This document shows positions 1-11,513 of a stretch of DNA of 64,000 nt, one piece after another. Origin of the DNA: Pinus tabuliformis (lineage: Eukaryota; Streptophyta; Pinopsida; Pinales; Pinaceae); contig CM062817.1 of assembly GCA_031772625.1 (NCBI GenBank), positions 885,398,184-885,462,183 on the forward strand, in the 5' to 3' direction. How positions within the stretch are numbered: the first letter of the stretch is position 1; each line of letters starts with the position of its first letter. The position numbers and the translations under genes are program-made. The notes beneath the pieces are model-generated. The model was not told where the DNA came from and did not search any database. It worked only from the letters and a program-made list of their open reading frames with translations.

Positions 1-26
1 ATGCTATGTAGAAATAATGGACAGAC

Positions 27-925
27 TTGTATCATAATAGCGGTGACCAAAGGACATTGGCACTGAAGGACAAACTTCGAAAAATCAAAATGGAAAAAGG
101 CGAGACTATTCCAAAATACTTGAACAAGTGCACTCAATGTCATGATGAACTTCGAAGTTTTAGAATCATGGTTTTCGAGGATGATATGGTGAGTCGTGTT
201 CTTCTAGGACTCCCAAATCATTTTCATAGTTATCAGGACTCTATCAATAGTTGGGAGAAGTTGCCAGATTAAGAACGACTATGGTCAAATTTGATGCAGG
301 AGGAGATCAGGAGGAACACCAGGGATGGCTCTTCATCAAATACTGGTGATGAAGATACCTATGCATTAGTGATTAAGTCCAAGAAGGGGAAAGGGAAAGC
401 TTCCCATTCCAAATTAGATTCTTATCATGGAGGTAATAAGAAAGACATGATGAAATTTGAGTGCTTTCATTGTCATGAGCTAGGTCATTTTGCTACAAAT
501 TGTCCACTCAGTAAGTTCAAGAAGAAGTCCTCAAGAGGAGCAGTGGGTGAGGCTTTGGCGTCTCAATTCAAATTGGACTTTTCCCTCATTGCAAGCATGG
601 TGTCATCAATTATGGGAAGTGTATGGTACTAAGACAGTGGAGATTCATTCCACATGAATGGCGACAAAGAATTATTCAGTGACCTAGAGGAGAAAGATCT
701 CCATATGCATATCGAGATGGGTGACAAGGGGAAGTATAGTGTTAATGGATTGGGCACAATTACTTTTCAGAGGGAGCATGGGACTCCACTCACATTGAAG
801 AATGTTATATATGTGCTCGAGCTGAAAAAGAACTTGGTATTTGTTGCCATGCTTGAGGATAGAGGCTATGATGTGATCTTCTCGAAACGAAAGGCGTTCC
901 TTCGACACATAGCCATGGGTCAACT
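27..925 (+). pseudogene. Ty1/copia gag-protease remnant
   Basis: This is the 5' part of a Ty1/copia polyprotein. Residues from 27 on match the copia gag (UBN2-type) fold, including the segment around LPNHFHSYQDSINSWE. A CCHC zinc knuckle (CX2CX4HX4C, CFHCHELGHFATNC) lies near 470-512. The aspartic-protease start follows: a Trp-Tyr, then a TAG stop at about 630, then DSGDSFHM, which is the usual copia W-x-DSG-x-x-HM block, followed by NVIYVLELKKNLVF and the GYDVIFSK segment. Reading frames shift at about 272-291 and at the TAG, so the gene is dead. The sequence leaves recognisable copia protein at about 925, before integrase, so the element is 3'-truncated. It may also continue left of the window. 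The family assignment is firm; the exact end is not. Confidence 0.88.
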
Positions 926-3900
926 AGCATCTATCATGTATGTAACCATAACATCAATAGACATGTACATAAAACTAATGTATATAACTCTAATGCATAT
1001 AACAATCTATTAACTAACATACCTGCATGTCAAACATAAAATACCTCTATGAGGATCTGATCTTACCCATATGTACATTGTTGCAACTTCACTTTAAATA
1101 TCTACATCTCCTGCTCTATCTAAGCCAACACATTAGGATCATAACATACCAATGTCATCATGATAACCTAATTTCATGTTGAGAAACGGCAACAAGAAAT
1201 TCCAGTTTAATTTGTCCTTGAATTAACCTGAGAATTAAAATTGAATTCTATTCTCATAGCAACTTGTAAATAGTTAATTATGTTTAGTTAACTTAATTAG
1301 CTTAGGAATTTCGAGTTGGAAGTCTTTCTAAAGTCATGTATATGTTCTCCCTAAGTTTTAGGGGTCCATTATGAGTTTAAATTGAGTTGGAAATTAGATC
1401 ACTTATTTTACTGAGTTAAGTTCAGTTAAATTAGTTCCAAACTTTTTGAGGAACTAATAGAGAGTTAACAGTCAATTGGTGCACTAATGCATCTACAAGT
1501 GTCACTCTAGCTAATAGAAGATTTCCTCATTAGAAACCCATGCATGTCGATTCTGAGAAAAACCCGGTTGAGACTAGAATGCAGGGACAGTGTACTATCA
1601 GTTGTATTATGTACTGGAGTGTAAATATCATGGATGCATCAGAGATTTATCCTATGTTTGGACTGTGGAGTTTTGGAAGCATGAATTCCCTTTAAAGACA
1701 GGTTATTCCTACGAATTATGCAAGATCTTATGGGCTTGGAGAGCTCAAAATTGGCTAAGTGTTGGCCAAGAGCTAGCTTGTGAGCTGAGAGGGTTGAGCA
1801 CACTTGTTCGGAATTGTTCTAGTGAGAACAAGCTTTGTATCTTCACTCATATTTCTAATATATGCAATACATATAGCGGGGTTTTGGGCAATGGATTTCC
1901 CCAAATACATCTTGTGTTATGTGCCATTGATTTATCGTCGTCTTGTTCATATTATTTTCATCGATCTATTGGCTTTCGTTGGTTGAAAGTAGAAGTAGAT
2001 TCTTGTCTTGTGCTTTAGTACATTGCATGAGCTTGTGAATCTAAAATATTTTCTACATTACATACATTGATATCACAATACATGTCTCACTAACCATACA
2101 TGCATAACCATAATCATGGTAATGCTTTCATAACAACATATAACAAATGCATATACAACCATATGCTTATGATGACACATCCCACAACAACACCATCAAC
2201 CTTCACATGGCGACATCACTACAACCATGATCAACACCATGCAAATGCAACAAGCACATGAACTACAAGCATAAGGAACACATATGAAACTAACATGAAT
2301 GCATGACCAACACACCGCCCATCCAGTCCAATGGGTTAACCATGCTCTGATACTACTCTAGTGCACCCTCCTCCCACATCTACACAAGTAACCGGCCAAC
2401 CGGGGTAAACATGTGGCGAGAGGCTACTATGATATGATTCAACCTCATAGGTGTCCTTAAGGAAGTGGAATCGACATAAACACATCAAACATACCTTCCA
2501 CATCAGCAACAACACTCTCAGGATCCATCCCAACCACACAGGTATCATGCCCCTAGGTCCCACTAATTTTTTAAGCTATTAAACCTCTGGACGCTCCAAT
2601 GTTATGACATGCCAACGTCTAGAGAGCTTTGGATGCTCCCACAATCTTGCATGTCTGTGCCCAAGGAATTTTCCCAACAGACTTGTGCTAGAGTCCGTGG
2701 AATCCGTTAAACACGTGATGACAAGACTAATTAATCAAAAACTAACTCCAGGACTAAGCCTAACCATCCCCAACCAGGACTAACATTCTGTCAAACACTT
2801 GGCAATGCAATCTACAAGTCTAGGATACAAGACAAAGCATGAATGACTGATGTCATATGAGACTTGAAAATAAGGATCACCACCCTCTTCCTTTAAGTAT
2901 TTTGACATCAATTAGGTCTTGCATCCATTATCCTTTCAGTTACAAGTAAATACATGAAATAATCATGACAATAACCAGTCATATAACCATGATTATTACC
3001 AACATTAAACCATGAAAATAATAGTAAGATAACAGTCATTAAATCCACTTATAAACAAGTACAAAAGAAAGAGAACTTAGCTTTTATTAAACATAGGCAA
3101 ATCTGACCATGTTCGAGACTTCCACGTACCACCTGATCGTACACATGGTTGAACCAAATCTTTCTTTAAGCCAGTCACCCCCGTGCCATATTCCAAGCAT
3201 GAATGTGGCATCTCATGGATAAACCAATCCAAAAGCAACCAAGGAAATCCATAGGTTAAAACACTTTTATTGTCACCAAACCATGATCACACCAAAATCG
3301 GTGCTCCAATCACAAAGCCGAACCGAACTTGGAATGCCATCCGCAATCTATCACTATCCTTGAGGAATTTTTCATCTCTTTATCTCCCAAACTTCACCGC
3401 AATCTAATCTTGTATCACTAGGCCCTAAATCGAGACACCTCCCTCAAGATTTACTGTGTATCCTACCATAACTGGTCAAGAAATTCCTAGGCCTTTGGGA
3501 ATGAACCTTGAGACCACCTCCACCCTGGATTCTGAAATCCATCCAAAAATTCCAAAGCTCAAAACCGAGATCAACATCCAAACGCGCCATGGCATCTGGA
3601 AAAAGTCAAGGCTAGGTTGAAAACCATTGTCATAACCTGGCAAAACCATACCACCGACAGCAAGAGAACCATACACCAACATGCAAATCCATGCATGTCA
3701 AAACTAGCTAGGAAAACACACATACAATATGTTACATGCAAGTGTTCCTATTGTAGTTGCTTGATATTGTTCTTCCTTGTTTGATCCTTGATTTCCTTCC
3801 TTTCCCTTTGTTTGTTTTTCCTTCCTTGCTCCAAAGCTAGAGTGCTCCAATAATATTCTAATTGTCCAAGATTTAGAGATAGAGAGAGAGAATAATGAGA

Positions 3901-4980
3901 AATCTCCAAAACTGAACTGACCAAGCTTACACTGACCAAGTCTGCCAACTGATCCTTAGAAGCATTTTTATCAATCAGGCCTCTATTTTCTTTAATTTCC
4001 ACTATTTTCCTTCATTTTTCTCCTCACATGCAACCTGTGACTTTTCATCTTACTTTTCTCCTAATTTCTTTTATTTTCATAAATAAATGTGCCAAAATGC
4101 CTTTTTGCCTTTTTAATGCCTTTGTCAATTTCCTTAGCCATAAACACATCCAGTGATGCCCACTAGGATATATTTTCCCAACATTCAGCTTGGAATAAGT
4201 GTCCCTTATCCATGATGGAAATAATACTAAGAGGTGGGATGAATCAGTATTAGCAAGTCAATAATTTTTCATTTCCATAATCAGATTCATATATGCTACT
4301 TCAGTTAATGGAACTTGTGTGTATACGCAATTGTGTTTAAGGCAAATAGTGTATATCCTGCAAACTTATGATTCAGTTAATTCATCTTATGTTGATCTTT
4401 ATTCAGTGCATCATAACCATATAAACAGTAACCAGGTGCAGTAAAAATAGAACAGACAATCACACACATGAACGCAAGATATAAGGTGGAAACCCAATGT
4501 GGGTGAAAACCACTGCTGCAATCGTCTCTGTCTTCTTTTTAAATTAGAAACTTCTTTTTACAATTTTGTACGGGTGGAGTCTTATACCAGTACGCAGGCT
4601 TCTACCTGCAGAAGGCTACAACCTTCTCTCGTTCTCCAACTTCTCCTGGAAGGGAGCTACAACCCCCTAGCTCTCGTACTAGCCGATATGTTTACTAGTA
4701 CGTAGATGCCAGCCTACAAAAGGCTACAACCTTCTCTTTTCTTCCAGGGATCACGTTTCATAAATTTTCAGACTGGATCCATCAATAGCATCATTCAATC
4801 ATCAAATACATTTGCATCAACCAATCTCCTTTACACCAACCACAACTGAATCAACCAATCACTTTGACAACCCTTCAATCTGATCTTTCAAAATGCTATA
4901 ACAAGAATACAGTAACCAAAACCCAAGCCAGAAACCAGAACACTGCAACAGCAAACAGAAGTAGCTAAAACATATTTTAT

Positions 4981-5149
4981 AAGGTATATGCTACTTCCAT
5001 GTGTCGAAACTGCGTGCATACGCTCTTTTCTCAAGTAGAACCTGCGTACAGATCTGCAAATCAAATTTAAGATGTATATGTTGTTTTGATATGCAGAACA
5101 AGCATGTATACACGCATTTTCTAATGCGAACCTGTGTATAGATCTGTAA
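4981..5149. repeat. two diverged ~85-bp tandem copies
   Basis: Two adjacent units (about 4981-5059 and 5070-5149) share the order GTATATG, a TGCATACGC/TATACACGC block, AGAACCTGCGTACAGATCTG or its diverged form, then CAAAT/TAAAT. A weaker related block appears at 5640-5700. The visible divergence is high, so the duplication is old. Confidence 0.5.
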
Positions 5150-5463
5150 ATGATGATTTAAACATTACAAGAATTCCATATTTCAGTTATACCTAGATCA
5201 TCATATTTATAAACTACAACATGCGTCAGTTATTCAGATAAATGATAAAACCACATAAAGATACTTCTATTCAAGCCTTAAGATCTTGACCCATCATTAG
5301 ATCTTATCCTTCATCAAGCGCTAAGGTTCATCCTTGGTTCATATCCAGCTATGCACCATTACCCAATAACCTGTATGCTAAATCTTGCTCTTCATCGGAT
5401 ATTCAATACTTGAGTGCCTTGGCCTAATGATCTTCCCTTCCTTTTATAGTCTTAGACCTTACT

Positions 5464-5580
5464 CAATACCATGGACCAAAACCACTTAGGGCCAATACCT
5501 TGGACCCAATCCCTAGGGTCAATACCTTGGACCAATACCATGGATCAAAATACCATGGACCAAATACCTTGGACCAAAAC
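5464..5580. repeat. short tandem repeat, unit AATACCWTGGACCAA
   Basis: A degenerate unit of about 15-16 bp, AATACC(A/T)TGGACCAA, repeats roughly seven times. It alternates CCATGG and CCTTGG cores. It contains no gene; open frames over it on both strands are repeat artefacts. Confidence 0.7.
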
Positions 5581-6029
5581 TTAGTTTTCCAAGATATACG
5601 CGCCTTGAATTTTGTGCAAGTGCATGTGTATGTATACGTGACTTGTATACATAGAACCCACGTGTACACGCAGCTTGGCCAATGGTGAACCTGCATATAC
5701 CTCTCTTTCTTCATCCTGTGAAGTCTGATCTGAACTCTGTGTTGTTAACCTGCTAAACTGTGATCTTCCATCTGAGTTAGTTGCCATAAAGGACAACACC
5801 TATGTCATAAAGCCAACAAACCATGGTCTTATTTTGCCTTTATTAACTTTTATTACATGGAATTTTCACCAAGGTTTCTACACATTCAATAAGGAAATTG
5901 CAAGGTAGTGGAGTATTAGCAGCCCCACTTCAATAATTTCCAATGGAGAAACTAGATCCTAAAATACCAACGATCACAACAAACGAGATCCAAAGCAACT
6001 CATTGCCTCTAGGAAAACTACAACAAAAA

Positions 6030-6754
6030 ATGCCTTTCTACCATAAAATTCCATTTGGATAAAGATCTAGAGCTTAAAACTATGGCCAAAAGCAGAAGTA
6101 TTCTTATGGAATAGGAAAAATTTGACATTGGACAAACTTCAATCAAGGGAACATATTGGTCCTTCAATTTGTCACCTATGTGGATAGGAAAAAGAAACCT
6201 CCAATCATTTATCCACGTCATACTCTTTCACCAACATCTTGTGGGAGAAAGCAAAATTAATCTTCCAACATTATGACAAGGTCTAGAACAATGTCATTGA
6301 AATAGTCTCAAATTAAAGAAATCCAACATCCAAACACATCATAATAAACAAAGTGTGGCAACTTATTTGAGGTTTCACGATATTCGAAATCTAGAAAGAA
6401 TGAAATAGAAGAATATTTAAAGAGAGTGAGAATACTCCATACTAGATATGGGGAAAATTTAATTGTCAAAATATCAGGGAAACCATACTATCAAAAATTT
6501 GGTCTTCCCAAGATAGGAACAACAATTAACAATAGTCATAAATGCTTGAAGACCTAGGTATAATCCATTCAAGCATAATCAACACACTAAGTAAAACTTT
6601 AGTCTCAATTCTCAAGTCTAGACTCCTAGAGCCTGCCTACCCCGGATTCCTTCAAATTAAAATTTGATGGTGCCTCCAAAGATGACCCAGGTTCAACTAG
6701 TTATGGAGGACTATTCAAAGGAAATAAAGGTGAAATCCTTCATATATATGATAT
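6030..6754 (+). pseudogene. LINE ORF2 tail, 5' half (zf-RVT and start of RNase H)
   Basis: Plus-strand translation near 6055-6220 gives WPKAEVFLWNRKNLTLDKLQ, then REHIGPSICHLCG, a stop, and ETSNHL. That is the zinc-binding region found after the reverse transcriptase in plant non-LTR retrotransposons (Leu-Trp-Pro, C-x-x-C, E-x-x-x-HL). From about 6650 the frame reads FKLKFDGASKDDPGSTSYGG, the first strand of a LINE-type RNase H with its catalytic Asp in FDGAS. It stops abruptly at about 6754 where the LTR of gypsy-1 begins. The rest of the same RNase H resumes at 41387. Several stops and frame changes show an old, dead copy. Confidence 0.7.
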
Positions 6755-7775
6755 TTTTTGGGATAGGGTCCCCTAAGGTTAATTTTGGGGCAAAAGCTCA
6801 AGTTTTGGGGCAGAAAGCCCAATTTTTGGCGATGTAAAGTGTAAAGTCTGCGAAAGTTATGATCCCAAAGTGCGTAGATGTAAAGTTCCATAAAGGTTTT
6901 TTACCCTTTGTTTATGTAAGTTGTTTCGGCTTTAGTAGACCTACCCGTGGTCCACGGACCATGGGATTGTATAAAAATGAGAGTCTTAGAGAGTCTAAGG
7001 CAGTTTAGTTCAAGTAAGTTTTGAAGACAATGTAATGGGTCAATATGAGCTAAGAGCGAGGAGTCTTAGAGTAGAATAGAGGCTCTAAAACTGTGTGCGC
7101 AAAGGCCTACAGTAGAGTCTGCAGCTGAGTGCACGGACCCTTGCATCTAATTGCGTAGGGTAGTTTTGAGTCTGTAAGAAAATCTGAAGTATCAATAAAG
7201 AGATTTTTCTGGAAATATCTGTGTTTTATCCCTTTACTTCTGTTATGAATGAATGTGTTTATGTTATGAGGAATAATGGGTTTATGATTTAATATTGTAT
7301 TTATGTGTGAATCTGTATGTTTTACATTGTTATATGAACACAAGTAATAATATTTTCTTACGCGAATAATATCTTAATGCATGCTAAAGATATCAGACAC
7401 TTGAGACGATTTGGGTAATAACAAACTTAGGAGTGATTATAGAAGTGCGTAATTGGTTGAGTCGCCTATTTAGGGTCCGCGAAAGATAGTCGTAGACCTT
7501 CGCGAAGATCTAGAGAGTGGTAAGAGGAAGTTAGATCGATAAGCCTCGAGGGATTATCGACCTATACAAAGGCAGATAAAGGGTTAAAAATGACATCATA
7601 ACCATCTTTGGGTGCAGAAACTTGGTTCCAGCATCCTCCCATACTGCTTCGGGTGAGACTTCAGTCTGTGCTCCATGGATTAATGCCGAAAGGGCTAGTA
7701 GTGTAGGGATTTGCTTGGCTAACTTAACGTTGAATATGGGTCAGGGCCCCCTAAGCAAACAAATGGCTTTGTTGT
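6755..7775 (+). repeat. gypsy-1 5' LTR
   Basis: It aligns by eye along its length with 40348-41386: shared blocks include AAGGTTAATTTTGGGGCAAA, ACCCGTGGTCCAC, TATCAATAAAG, CCGCGAAAGA and CTTGGTTCCAGCATCT. The TATA-like TATAAAAATGAGAG is near 6970. The right end is set where the two copies stop matching (ATGGCT followed by different sequence), so it is accurate to perhaps 20 bp. Confidence 0.8.
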
Positions 7776-7806
7776 CGAGACTGGGATCTGCATAAAGAGA
7801 TGTGTG

Positions 7807-8358
7807 ATGTCACATCATTGGAATCCGACAAAGAGAGAAATTGAAGATTGGTTGGATAGAAAGATCCACAAATTCGTCGAGCAAGAGAACAGGTACCCAC
7901 GATTGACAAAAGAATAGTGGTTGGATAGGTATATGTACACAAAAATACACAAAATTTTCTTTTGTTCCTTCCCGGTCGAATTATATGAGTGGATCCCTAA
8001 ATTGGCAGATGGCCGAGGAAGGTGGAGGCTTTATGGTCCGTTAGTGTGGACCTCGGAGTTAGTGTGGAGATTGGAAGCCTCTGAAGATAATATCGCACGA
8101 ACTGTCGATCACTGGCTTGATCGTATCATAGGAGGATTTGTGATAGAGTTCACGGTCAATACCTCAGTTAGCTACAGTGAAGCAGAGCGACGCTTCTTCA
8201 AAGGACCGCGAGGTAAGTATTTAAGGTCTTTGAATACTTGGATTAAAATGCTCTTGTGTGAAAAGAGGGTTATGCAATTACATTTATGTTTGGAGCTACG
8301 TGAAGTAGAAATATCTTCAAGGATAGAAAGGGAACATGACCTGAATATAGCCTGCTGA
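7807..8358 (+). pseudogene. gypsy-1 leading open frame (gag N-terminal part?)
   Basis: The first ATG after the 5' LTR at 7807 opens a frame of about 183 codons, broken only by one TAG at about 7915. It reads through a tryptophan-rich segment (ELYEWIPKLADGRGRWRLYG) and a charged C-terminus. I do not recognise a domain in it. Its position between LTR and gag suggests the N-terminal part of gag or a separate leader protein of this gypsy lineage. The ATG was chosen because it is the first one and the frame stays open in both directions from the TAG. Confidence 0.5.
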
Positions 8359-8416
8359 TTGAGCCCCCTTTGGGTGACGACGAAGAAGCAGCACAAGCTT
8401 CTTCGCAGAGCACTGT

Positions 8417-9881
8417 CTAGTTAATAAGGCGAGGGTTCCCGCGAATACCCCATCCACCCATACCACCTCCATCTTCACCTCCACCGCATACACCTTCACC
8501 CACACCGCCACCACCTCCGCCACCATTCACTATGATGAATTCAGTAAAATTGTCAATTTTCAAGGGCTTGGGGAATGAGGATCCGAACCAGTTTATGTTC
8601 GTTGTGAAGGTTGTGTGGAAATCCCATGGCATTACAGATGATCAGATGAATAAATCTACATTGGTCACTACTTTACATGAACCCGCACTAACATGGTACA
8701 TTAAGTACTATACTGATAACTCGATGATTGCGTTGGTGGACATTCAGATTGCGCTGAATCAGGAATTCAGTAGGCCCAAATCTAAAGCGCAATCGATCGT
8801 TGGATTTAAAGAAACCATGATGAAACCCGATGAGACACCCTAGGAGATAGATCAGATATTGAAGTGCAAGATCCATGAAGCTAACATGAATCTTACAGAT
8901 TGGCAGCACCGCGAGTGGTTTGTGGCTTTTCTCTTGCCTCATCTGAGGGTTGCTTTATCACAGCAAAAGATTGGGACCCAGGCAAAGGCCCTGGAGATTG
9001 CAGTGAGATTGCACGAAACACCAATTCAAGATGTTGCTTTAGGAGTTCAACAAATTCATGCAGAGTTGCAGAACCTTTGCCTATAATTCCAAAGTCTGAA
9101 GAAGGATAGAGCGGCTCGGCCAAAGGTGTGCGAAGAGGTTTGGTGTTTGAAATGTAAGAGTCAAGAGCATGATAAAGATCATTGCCCTATCTTCATGAAT
9201 TATGTTACGAGATGAGGGTCGATGCCTCTGAGGCCAGAAGCTCAAACAGGGCCAAGTGCAGGGCCTGCGCTATGGTGTGTTATCTGTCAAGTAACTCGAA
9301 AACATGCGATAGATAATTGCCACTTGTTGGATAAATTTGTACAGACACCGCAACATCTCTTCTGCAACTTATGCCAATTAGTAGGCCACGATGAGCGCAA
9401 TTGTCGTAGTTATGAATTAATGATTGAAAGAACGCCCACATATCGAATGCAAACAGAAACTCGGCCTCCATATCAAGGTGCTTAGGGGCCGCGAGGAGGA
9501 TAGTAGGGGCATGGACGAGGCCGAGGCAGAGGAGGACCTGCAAGAGGTCGTGGGTAAGTTATTTGTTACAATTGTGGAGGTCCAGGACACTATGCGCAAG
9601 AATGCACGAACTTGACACGCCTGTCGTGTTGATACTGCACTTAGTTAGACCACACGACAGAAGAATGCCCTGTACTAATAGCTAAGATGCGAGAAAACGG
9701 AATGCAGCCTCAGCAACCTACGAAGAACCTTCATATGATGAGGGTTGAACCCCGTGAAGAGAACCCTAATGTGAATATTGTACTGCGAAGTGGAATGATA
9801 ACTAGTGAAGATAGCGTGAAGAAGGTGAATGGGTCTGCAAAGCTCCAGAAAAGGAGGTTGGCTTTGATTTGGAGCGCATGA
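8417..9881 (+). pseudogene. gypsy-1 gag with multiple zinc knuckles
   Basis: A proline-rich N-terminus (about 8440-8530, many PPP) leads into the capsid core from 8532: FKGLGNEDPNQFMFVVKVVW, the Leu-x-x-W-Y block TWYIKYYTD, and the LPHLRVAL block, the usual retrotransposon gag order. It is followed by a string of zinc-knuckle-like motifs: CLKCKSQEHDKDHC, CVICQ...H...C, CNLCQLVGHDERNC, CYNCGGPGHYAQEC and a last one broken by stops near 9630. Four or five knuckles is more than the one or two usual in gypsy gag. An Arg-Gly-rich linker lies between the third and fourth. Stops at about 8842, 9086, 9213 and 9484, among others, inactivate it. Confidence 0.8.
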
Positions 9882-10083
9882 AGGAAACCTTCATGGAAGC
9901 AAAGAAAATCTTCGTTGAGGCTTCTACCTCAGGAATTCAGGATAAGCAGTCTAAAGAAATGGACCCATCCATGCTTACTACATTTTTGGAGACCTGTATG
10001 AAGCTGCTACGTGATAGCAAGGTCATAAAGGGATTACAGGAGTTGATCAATAAATGTGCTGGTAATGCTCCTGAGGGACCACG

Positions 10084-10489
10084 CGTGGTCAGGAAAATTG
10101 GTAAGCATAAGGCAAGAACAGGGCGTGAGATGAGGCTCACCGCGCAAATAGGAGAGTATGAAATGGACCAAGTTATTCTAGATCTTGGGTCAGATGCGAA
10201 TGTTTTGCCGAAATAGACATGGGAGAGAATGGGGAGACCTACGCTATAGTGGTCTCCTATTCAATTGAGGATGGCGAATCAGAAAAATATTATCCCCATG
10301 GGAATATTACAGGGAGTGACAGTTGATATTGAAGGCGTGAGCGCATTGGCGGATTTCGAAGTAATAGAGATTGTCGATGACAACAATCCCTACCCCACGC
10401 TCCTTGGGATCGACTGGGCTATCGACATGAATGGGGTGATCAATTTGAAGAAGCAGACGATGTCATTTGAAAGAAATCACTCCGCATAA
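10084..10489 (+). pseudogene. gypsy-1 aspartic protease
   Basis: The retropepsin-like domain starts after REMRLTAQIGEYEMDQVILD. The catalytic loop, normally Asp-Ser/Thr-Gly, reads DLGSDANVLPK, so the D-x-G-S shape is kept but the residue after Asp is Leu. The flap-side segment and the closing LLGIDWAIDMNG block (the usual ILG-x-x-W-L) follow at about 10404-10440. A TAG at about 10215 interrupts it. It is the first domain of pol, downstream of gag in the same direction. Confidence 0.75.
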
Positions 10490-10711
10490 TAGTACCGTTG
10501 GACCCTGAAGAAGGGTCGCACTATACTAAACCGATCTGTGATTATGTAAGTGACGATGATTTGGACCAAATTTATAAGATAACGGCATGAGATAAATATT
10601 GGGTGAATCGACGGCAAATGGACGCATTCCATGGAACCGCGAAATCTCTTGTACCTCAAATTCAGATGAGGAATTGGAACACTAGGAGAATCAATTGCAC
10701 AAAGTGTCTAC

Positions 10712-11488
10712 GCTACGCTATAGTGTGATGAAAAAAACGTTGCACTGCATATCGTCGGAGGTAAGAAGTCTACCTTACTATGATGGTTTAATTGACGTTG
10801 ATAAATTTTTGGATGCATTTGAAAGGTAAGCACCAGAGAAGCATCGCTTTCAAGCCTTGGACTTGGCACTGCGTGCTACACCTGCAAGATGGTGGGGTAC
10901 GCATAAAGACAATTTCGATGGATGGCACAAATATAGAAGAATGATGAGGGTGTAGTTTGGTCACCCAAAGGTGCGATTGACAAAGAAATATGATGGAAGG
11001 AGTGATTCGCACGATTACTTAGCAAAATGGACCGATGCCTATGGAGAATAACCACAACCGGAGTGGGTGCATCTGTTCTGTCACACCTTGGATGTAATAC
11101 CTATGAATTGGTACTTGGAGATAGAGCTCCACCATGGCACAGACGAATGGGATATTTTGAAACAGGGATTCTTGATGACATTCAACTTTGAAGATGGATT
11201 CGAGTGCATTGATGAAGCGCTGCAGGAGGTCAAAGCAGTGATCTTCAGAATCCCACAGGATCCCTTGGATTTGATTCAACCATATTGGACCACCTAGCTG
11301 CACCATGTGTCGGAGTGCTACAATCTTACTGTTGAAGAAAAAGAGGAGGATCCAAGGAATGTTAATATCCCAAAGCCAAAATGTCACCGTGAAGTCGAGG
11401 GGTCGTAGAAAGAGAATCATGATATCACTGTGCCACTGAAAACGAGACAAGTGAACATTGGTACAGAGGCAGAGTCGAAGTTTGCGAA
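10712..11488 (+). pseudogene. second gag-like domain between protease and RT
   Basis: After the protease the plus strand reads YYDGLIDVDKFLDAFER, then a stop, then KHRFQALDLALRATPARWWG, followed by a Tyr-Asp-Gly region and PEWVHLFCHTLDVIPMNWYL. The second run closely resembles the retrotransposon gag capsid core (alternating helices, ATPARWWGTH like AL-x-WW), repeated further on as IPMNWYLEIELHHGTDEWDI. So gag-like folds sit inside pol, after protease and before RT. This is not the standard gypsy order. It could be a lineage trait, as in the Tat/Ogre relatives that carry inserted modules, or a rearrangement. Stops at about 10829, 10953, 11049 and 11295 disrupt it. Confidence 0.55.
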
Positions 11489-11513
11489 GAAAGGGGGCTA
11501 ATGGGATGATGTT

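Larger units (their letters stand above)
926..5940. other. AT-rich stretch without recognisable genes
   Basis: No gene can be supported here. An open frame at 1590-2018 (142 codons, plus) has no motif I recognise. The stretch around 4160-4180 reads, on the minus strand, like the TG start of an LTR (TGTTGGGAAAATATATCC). The stretch around 4490-4510 (CCCAATGTGGGTGAAAACCAC) is of a kind often seen in plant retrotransposon LTRs. No paired LTR was found, so no element is called. Two short tandem-repeat patches inside it are listed separately. Confidence 0.5.

Noticed and set aside
1590-2018. 142-codon open frame as a gene
   Set aside because: No recognisable motif, cysteine/tyrosine-rich composition typical of chance frames, and a second overlapping frame is also open.
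2343-2354. Primer-binding site of a minus-strand LTR element
   Set aside because: GCTCTGATACTA has one mismatch and no LTR pair or pol sequence could be found around it.
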